Origin: Glycocaulis abyssi
Lineage (GTDB): Bacteria; Pseudomonadota; Alphaproteobacteria; Caulobacterales; Maricaulaceae
Length of the DNA stretch: 64,000 nucleotides
Direction of reading: 5' to 3'
Assembly: GCF_041429775.1 (NCBI RefSeq)
Contig: NZ_CP163422.1
Span: 1 to 64,000 of the forward strand
Part shown: in pieces, positions 60,125 through 64,000 of the stretch
How the letters are laid out: the number at the start of each line of letters is the position of its first letter
Position numbering within the stretch: position 1 is the stretch's first letter
The notes under the pieces: model-generated
What the model saw: only the letters and a program-made list of their open reading frames with translations
The model's database searches: none
Told to the model about the DNA's origin: nothing
Position numbers and translations under genes: made by a program

Positions 60125-61930
60125 TCAATTTCCTGCGCCTTCCGTCTGCGCGCGCCAGAGATCGGCATAGAGCCCGTCCCGTTCCAGCAGCGCGGCATGG
60201 GTGCCGCGCTCGGCGATCCGGCCCGCTTCCAGCACGATGATGTCGTCGGCCGCCATGACCGTGGAGAGCCGGTGCGCGATGAGCACGGTGGTCACGCCCC
60301 GGGTCGCGAGCGCCAGGCTTTCCACGATCCCGGCCTCGGTGCGGGAGTCGAGGGCGGAGGTCGCCTCGTCCGCGATGAACAGGCGCGGCTTCTTGAGCGA
60401 TGCCCTCGCGATGGCGACGCGCTGCTTCTCGCCCCCTGAAAGTTTAAGCCCGCGCTCGCCGACGATGGTGTCATAGCCATCGGGCAGTTTAGCAATCAGG
60501 TCTTCCAGGCTCGCCAGCCGCGCGGCCGCCTCGACCTCCTCGCGCGCGCTCTCATATTCGGGGAAGCCGATATTGAAGGCGAGCGAGGCATTGAACAGCG
60601 AGGTGTCCTGCGGGACGAACGCGATCCGCCGCCGGAGCTCAGCGGGCGGATAGTCCGTCAGCGGCACGCCGTCGAACAGGATGAGCCCCGCGGTCGGCTC
60701 ATAGAAGCGCATCAGCAGCCGGGCGATGGAGGACTTGCCGCCCCCGGACGAGCCGACCAAGGCGGTCACGGACCCCGGCGCGATCTCGAAACTGAGATCC
60801 TGGAGCACGGGCCGGCCGGGGTGGTATTCGAAGGTCACGTTCTCGAAGACGATGCCGGCCGGGCCCGGCGCCTCATCCTCCCGCGCGGCCTCCGGCGGGA
60901 AGTCCAATTCGGGCTCTTCATCGAGGAGTTCAACCATGCGCTCGATGAAGGCCGCGCCCTGCCCGATATCGCGGATGCCGAAGCCGAGCATTTCCAGCGG
61001 CCGGACGATCTGGAGCATGTAGGCGTTGACCAGCACGAAATCCCCCAGGCTCATCGTGCCGGCTTCGACCCGGGCCACGGCCAGCCAGAGCACTGCCGCG
61101 AGCCCGGCGGCGAAGACCAGCGCGACCTGCGCGCCATTGCGGAATCGCGCCCTGTAGAACGCGCCCCAGCGGCCCTGGGTCGTCTCGAGCGCGGCGTCAT
61201 AGCGGCGCGTGAAGGCGGCCTCGCCGGAGAAGGATTTGACGGTCTCGAAGTTCAAAAGGCCATCGGCGAGCTGGGCGTTGGCGTCGATGCGCGAGGCGGA
61301 GACCGCGCGGCTGGCTTTCAGCACGCGGCGCGCGCCGTCCACGAAGACCGCGACATAGGCGAGCGCGCAGGCGGCGAAGACCAGGAGGAAGACCGGATCG
61401 AGCACCAGCGCGATCACGATCGACATGATGAAGATTTCCAGGAGGCCCGGCAGGATGGTGAAGAGCATGTGCTGCATCACCAGGCGGTAGCCCTGCAGGC
61501 CGTTCTCGAGGGTCTGCGCGACCGCCCCTGTGGCGCGGGCCAGATGGAAGCGCAGCGGCAGGGCCATGACATGGGTGAAGACCCGGCGGCTAAGCTTGCG
61601 GCTGATGGACTGCTCGGCCGCCCCGAACAGTAGCGCGCGCAGTTCGCCGGCGATCCGGCCCAGCCCCTGCGCCCCGGCATAGAGGGTCAGCAGGAGGACC
61701 GGCGCGAGCAGATAGCCGAGGACCGGCGGCGGCGTCGCGCCGGGCGTTAGGGTATCGATGAGGAGCTTGAGCGCGACGGGCCCAAGGGCGGTCAGGGCAG
61801 CGGCGAGGACGACGCAGACGAGCGCGGCGGTGAGCCGCCCGGCATCCGCGCGATCAAGCTCGGCCCGGATGACCGCCAGGGCGCGCTTCAGAGTGCCGCC
61901 ACCGGTGCGCCGTGATGCCTGCAGCTCTTC
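60125..61930 (-). CDS. ABC exporter (TMD-NBD fusion), start codon unclear
   Basis: Half-size ABC exporter of about 600 residues. A transmembrane domain of six helices (about 20-310) is followed by the ATPase: Walker A GSSGGGKSSIARLL, signature LSGGEKQRVAIARA, Walker B PRLFIADEATSALD and H-loop VLIAHRLSTV. The first ATG in frame is at 61567, but about 120 further upstream codons are clearly transporter sequence (LTALGPVALKLLIDTL, LFGAAEQSISRKLSRRVFTHV). No ATG, GTG or TTG precedes them before a TAG at 61931. The family resembles Atm1-type exporters. It may be a 5'-truncated or frameshifted gene. Confidence 0.82.
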   Translation of the reverse strand, partial: EELQASRRTGGGTLKRALAVIRAELDRADAGRLTAALVCVVLAAALTALGPVALKLLIDTLTPGATPPPVLGYLLAPVLLLTLYAGAQGLGRIAGELRALLFGAAEQSISRKLSRRVFTHVMALPLRFHLARATGAVAQTLENGLQGYRLVMQHMLFTILPGLLEIFIMSIVIALVLDPVFLLVFAACALAYVAVFVDGARRVLKASRAVSASRIDANAQLADGLLNFETVKSFSGEAAFTRRYDAALETTQGRWGAFYRARFRNGAQVALVFAAGLAAVLWLAVARVEAGTMSLGDFVLVNAYMLQIVRPLEMLGFGIRDIGQGAAFIERMVELLDEEPELDFPPEAAREDEAPGPAGIVFENVTFEYHPGRPVLQDLSFEIAPGSVTALVGSSGGGKSSIARLLMRFYEPTAGLILFDGVPLTDYPPAELRRRIAFVPQDTSLFNASLAFNIGFPEYESAREEVEAAARLASLEDLIAKLPDGYDTIVGERGLKLSGGEKQRVAIARASLKKPRLFIADEATSALDSRTEAGIVESLALATRGVTTVLIAHRLSTVMAADDIIVLEAGRIAERGTHAALLERDGLYADLWRAQTEGAGN

Positions 61931-62134
61931 CTATCGCACTCCCTCGGACCGGCCCCGACAACCCGAAACCAATGGTTGATTGTATCATAAAATAAGTCAT
62001 ATTTCGATCTTGGGTCGAGGGTTAGCGTTACAGTGTGAAACGCGCGGAAGGTCGCGAACCGGGTGAAGTGCTCGTATCACGCCGGGGACCAACCAACCGC
62101 TCTACCCCCGAAATTGATGGGTGTAGGGGATTGA
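61931..62134. other. Gap between the ABC gene and the AAA ATPase gene
   Basis: About 200 bp with an AT-rich patch near 61975-62005, probably holding promoters. An ATG at 61988 opens a different frame on the minus strand that could be the original start of the ABC gene if one frameshift is assumed near 61920. No other feature seen. Confidence 0.4.
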
Positions 62135-64000
62135 ATGGTCCGCGCGTTTAGACTGCTCCAAAACGTCGGCCGGTTCGACAATGTCGGCGCTGGGGCGCAG
62201 CTTCCGTTTGATCGGCTCAATGTAATCTACGCCGAGAACGCACGGGGCAAGACCACGCTGGCGGCCATTCTGCGGTCGCTCTCTACGGGTCGAACGGACC
62301 TCGTCACTGAGCGTTCCCGGCTCGGCGCTCAGCACCCTCCCCGTGTGGTTGTCGAGATGGGGGACGGCGGTAATGCGATTTTTGAGAATGGAGCCTGGTC
62401 CCGCACTGCTTCAGAGGTAGTGGTATTCGACGACACGTTTGTCGCCGAAAATGTCTGCTCAGGCATCGAGGTCGGCACGGCGCATCGGCAGAACCTGCAC
62501 GAACTGATCGTCGGTGCGCAGGGGATCGAGTTGGCGCGCGCTCATCAGGCGGAAGTCGACCAAGTTGAATTGCACAACCGAGAACTTCGGGAACGAGAGG
62601 CAGCGATTCCCGCGAATGTAAGGGGCGATCTAACCATCGATGCCTTCTGCGCGCTCGCGATGGTCGCCGATTTGCCCAAGCAAATCGAGGAAGCGGAACG
62701 CCGTATCGCCGCCGCGCGCGACGCTGCCCAAGTTGCCGAAACGCCAACATTCCCGGCGCTGCGTTTGCCGAAAATCGACCTTGGACCGCTTCAAGCGCTC
62801 CTCGGCAAGGGGCTTCCCGAACTCGACGCCGAGGCCCTTGCGCTTGTGCAACAACACATCAGCCATCTTGGACACGGCGGTGAGGCGTGGATCGCCGAAG
62901 GAATGAATCGGGCGGCTGAGGTGGCTCGCCATGGAAACCAGAGTTGCCCCTTTTGCGCTCAAGACCTCGCAGAGTCACCACTCTTGGTCCACTATCGTGC
63001 TTATTTCAGCGAGGCCTATGAAAGCCTCAAGGGCGAGATCGAGGAGTTTGCGCAAACCTTCCGTGCGATACAAGGAGGCGACTCTCCCTCGGCGTTCGAA
63101 CGGAGCGTTCGTGAAGCGGCCGAACGCCAAGCATTCTGGAAGTCTTTTACTGACGTTCCGACGGTAGAGGTTGACACCGCCGCAATCGCGCGGACGTGGA
63201 AGGCGGCCCGAGAGAAGGTCGAAGTGCTGCTGGAGGCTAAGCAGGCCGCGCCGATGGATGCATTGACCGTGCCCGACAACGTGCTGAAGTCAGTAGCCGA
63301 GCATAACGAACATTGCGATCGTATTTGGGATCTTTCAGAACTTCTTTCCGCCGCAAATCCACATCTAGAGGCTGTCAAGGAGCAGGCCCGCGAGGCGAAC
63401 GTCCCCACCCTGGAAAGCGACCTGCGCAGCCTACGTGCTGTGGAGGCTCGATACGACCCGAACGTCGCGCCGTTGTGCGAAGCCTACATCGCGGAGAAAA
63501 ATGCAAAGGCCGCTACGGAGCAGCGACGCTCCGATGCACGGGCTGCGCTTGACCTGCATCGGCAGACCGCCTTTCCGGCCTATGGCATAGCCATCAATGA
63601 CTTTTTGCGACGCTTCAATGCTAGCTTCAGAGTTGGACCGGTTGATCCCGTGAACACAAGGGGCGGTCCCGCCGCAAACTACACTTTACTCATTGACGGC
63701 AATCCTGTGCCGCTATCAGGCAACCCGGGCGATCCAAGCTTCCGCAATACCCTCAGCGCCGGCGATCGCAACACCCTGGCTTTGGCGTTTTTCTTCGCGA
63801 GCATGCAAGCCGATCCTCAGCGCGCTCAGAAAATCGTGGTCATCGATGATCCTATGACGAGTTTGGACGAACACCGCACTCTGCACACTCTGCAGGAGAT
63901 GGATCGACTCGCGCGCGACGTGGCCGGGATGATCGTTCTCTCACATTCGAAGCCGTTCTTGCTCGGTGTATGGGACAAGATTCAACAGCTCCCGAAAACG
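62135..64000 (+). CDS. AAA/SMC-like ATPase with zinc hook (RloC/PrrC-like, AAA_13), 3' end outside window
   Basis: 622 codons, open at the right edge. Walker A is ENARGKTTLAAIL at about residue 33. The ABC-type signature region and Walker B are near the end (LSAGDRNTLALAFFF, then IVVIDDPMTSLDEHR, with the H-loop VLSHSKPFL). Between them are long charged helices (coiled coil) with a central C-P-F-C (NQSCPFCAQDL, about 270), a Rad50-like zinc hook. This architecture is that of RloC anticodon nucleases and AAA_13 ATPases. The nuclease domain would be beyond base 64000. GGGG before ATG 62135 is a possible ribosome site. Confidence 0.78.
   Translation, partial: MVRAFRLLQNVGRFDNVGAGAQLPFDRLNVIYAENARGKTTLAAILRSLSTGRTDLVTERSRLGAQHPPRVVVEMGDGGNAIFENGAWSRTASEVVVFDDTFVAENVCSGIEVGTAHRQNLHELIVGAQGIELARAHQAEVDQVELHNRELREREAAIPANVRGDLTIDAFCALAMVADLPKQIEEAERRIAAARDAAQVAETPTFPALRLPKIDLGPLQALLGKGLPELDAEALALVQQHISHLGHGGEAWIAEGMNRAAEVARHGNQSCPFCAQDLAESPLLVHYRAYFSEAYESLKGEIEEFAQTFRAIQGGDSPSAFERSVREAAERQAFWKSFTDVPTVEVDTAAIARTWKAAREKVEVLLEAKQAAPMDALTVPDNVLKSVAEHNEHCDRIWDLSELLSAANPHLEAVKEQAREANVPTLESDLRSLRAVEARYDPNVAPLCEAYIAEKNAKAATEQRRSDARAALDLHRQTAFPAYGIAINDFLRRFNASFRVGPVDPVNTRGGPAANYTLLIDGNPVPLSGNPGDPSFRNTLSAGDRNTLALAFFFASMQADPQRAQKIVVIDDPMTSLDEHRTLHTLQEMDRLARDVAGMIVLSHSKPFLLGVWDKIQQLPKT

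Noticed and set aside
1-64000. CRISPR arrays and tRNA/rRNA genes
   Set aside because: No regularly spaced repeats and no tRNA or rRNA sequence were recognised on either strand. A program such as tRNAscan would be the decisive check.

Overview
The window reads as an accessory replicon (plasmid or chromid) or plasmid-derived island of a GC-rich alphaproteobacterium. A family such as the Hyphomonadaceae/Caulobacterales is plausible. The evidence is a RepC-type initiator beginning at base 1, a MucR/Ros regulator, LuxI/LuxR, a ParB-like/DUF932/DUF2493 plasmid housekeeping block, a lasso-peptide precursor of the Caulobacterales kind with an STN-type TonB receptor and FecI/FecR, and many IS5/IS3/Tn3 elements. 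By eye, base composition falls into blocks: moderate GC at 1-10.5 kb, higher at 10.9-32 kb, very high at 32-62 kb. Lower-GC patches lie at the lasso B gene, at the radical SAM pair and at the right end. This points to a mosaic of transferred modules.

1-3.2 kb holds repC, an AbrB-like antitoxin with a degenerate Fic/Doc partner, a hypothetical gene and a thermonuclease gene. 3.16-10.49 kb is a 7.3-kb Tn3-family pseudo-composite transposon bounded by 38-bp inverted repeats and a 5-bp target duplication. It sits inside the signal-peptide codons of the thermonuclease gene, whose other piece lies at 10486-10563. Its cargo is a metal-resistance set: a DUF411 protein, lspA, a cation transporter and a CmtR-type ArsR repressor.

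10.9-18.8 kb is a copper/silver RND system (cusCBA-cusF) facing a CnrYXH-like ECF sigma trio. 19.0-32.0 kb is a nitrogen-oxide/molybdenum island: modABC, a hemerythrin iron-sulfur repair protein, truncated haemoglobin, NsrR, nnrU, hemN, then a tightly overlapping operon of a truncated parvulin, porin, hemerythrin, degenerate carbonic anhydrase, mobA, PLP decarboxylase and cupin. No nitrate reductase is present, so this looks like the leftover shoulder of a nar/denitrification island.

32.2-42.4 kb carries a secreted phosphoesterase-like lipoprotein, luxI/luxR, an XRE regulator, a czcCBA cobalt-zinc-cadmium efflux operon and a MucR regulator, followed by an intact IS5-family element. 43.4-50.1 kb is a plasmid maintenance block (DUF2493, Toprim primase-like, two small conserved genes, a large ParB-like protein, DUF932). 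It has conserved hairpin leaders in front of two genes and a nested inverted repeat at 44444-44510.

50.5-57.7 kb contains what I consider the most interesting object: a TPR-LicD protein followed by a 46-residue benenodin-like lasso-peptide precursor and an RRE-containing B gene cut by IS5/IS3 insertions. A truncated TonB receptor and FecR/FecI regulators lie beyond the insertions. The cyclase and the protease half are missing, so this is probably an orphaned lasso cluster. 57.9-64.0 kb holds a pRiA4b-like protein, a radical SAM protein with a small partner, an ABC exporter without a normal start codon, and an AAA/SMC-like ATPase with a zinc hook (RloC/PrrC-like) that runs off the right edge.
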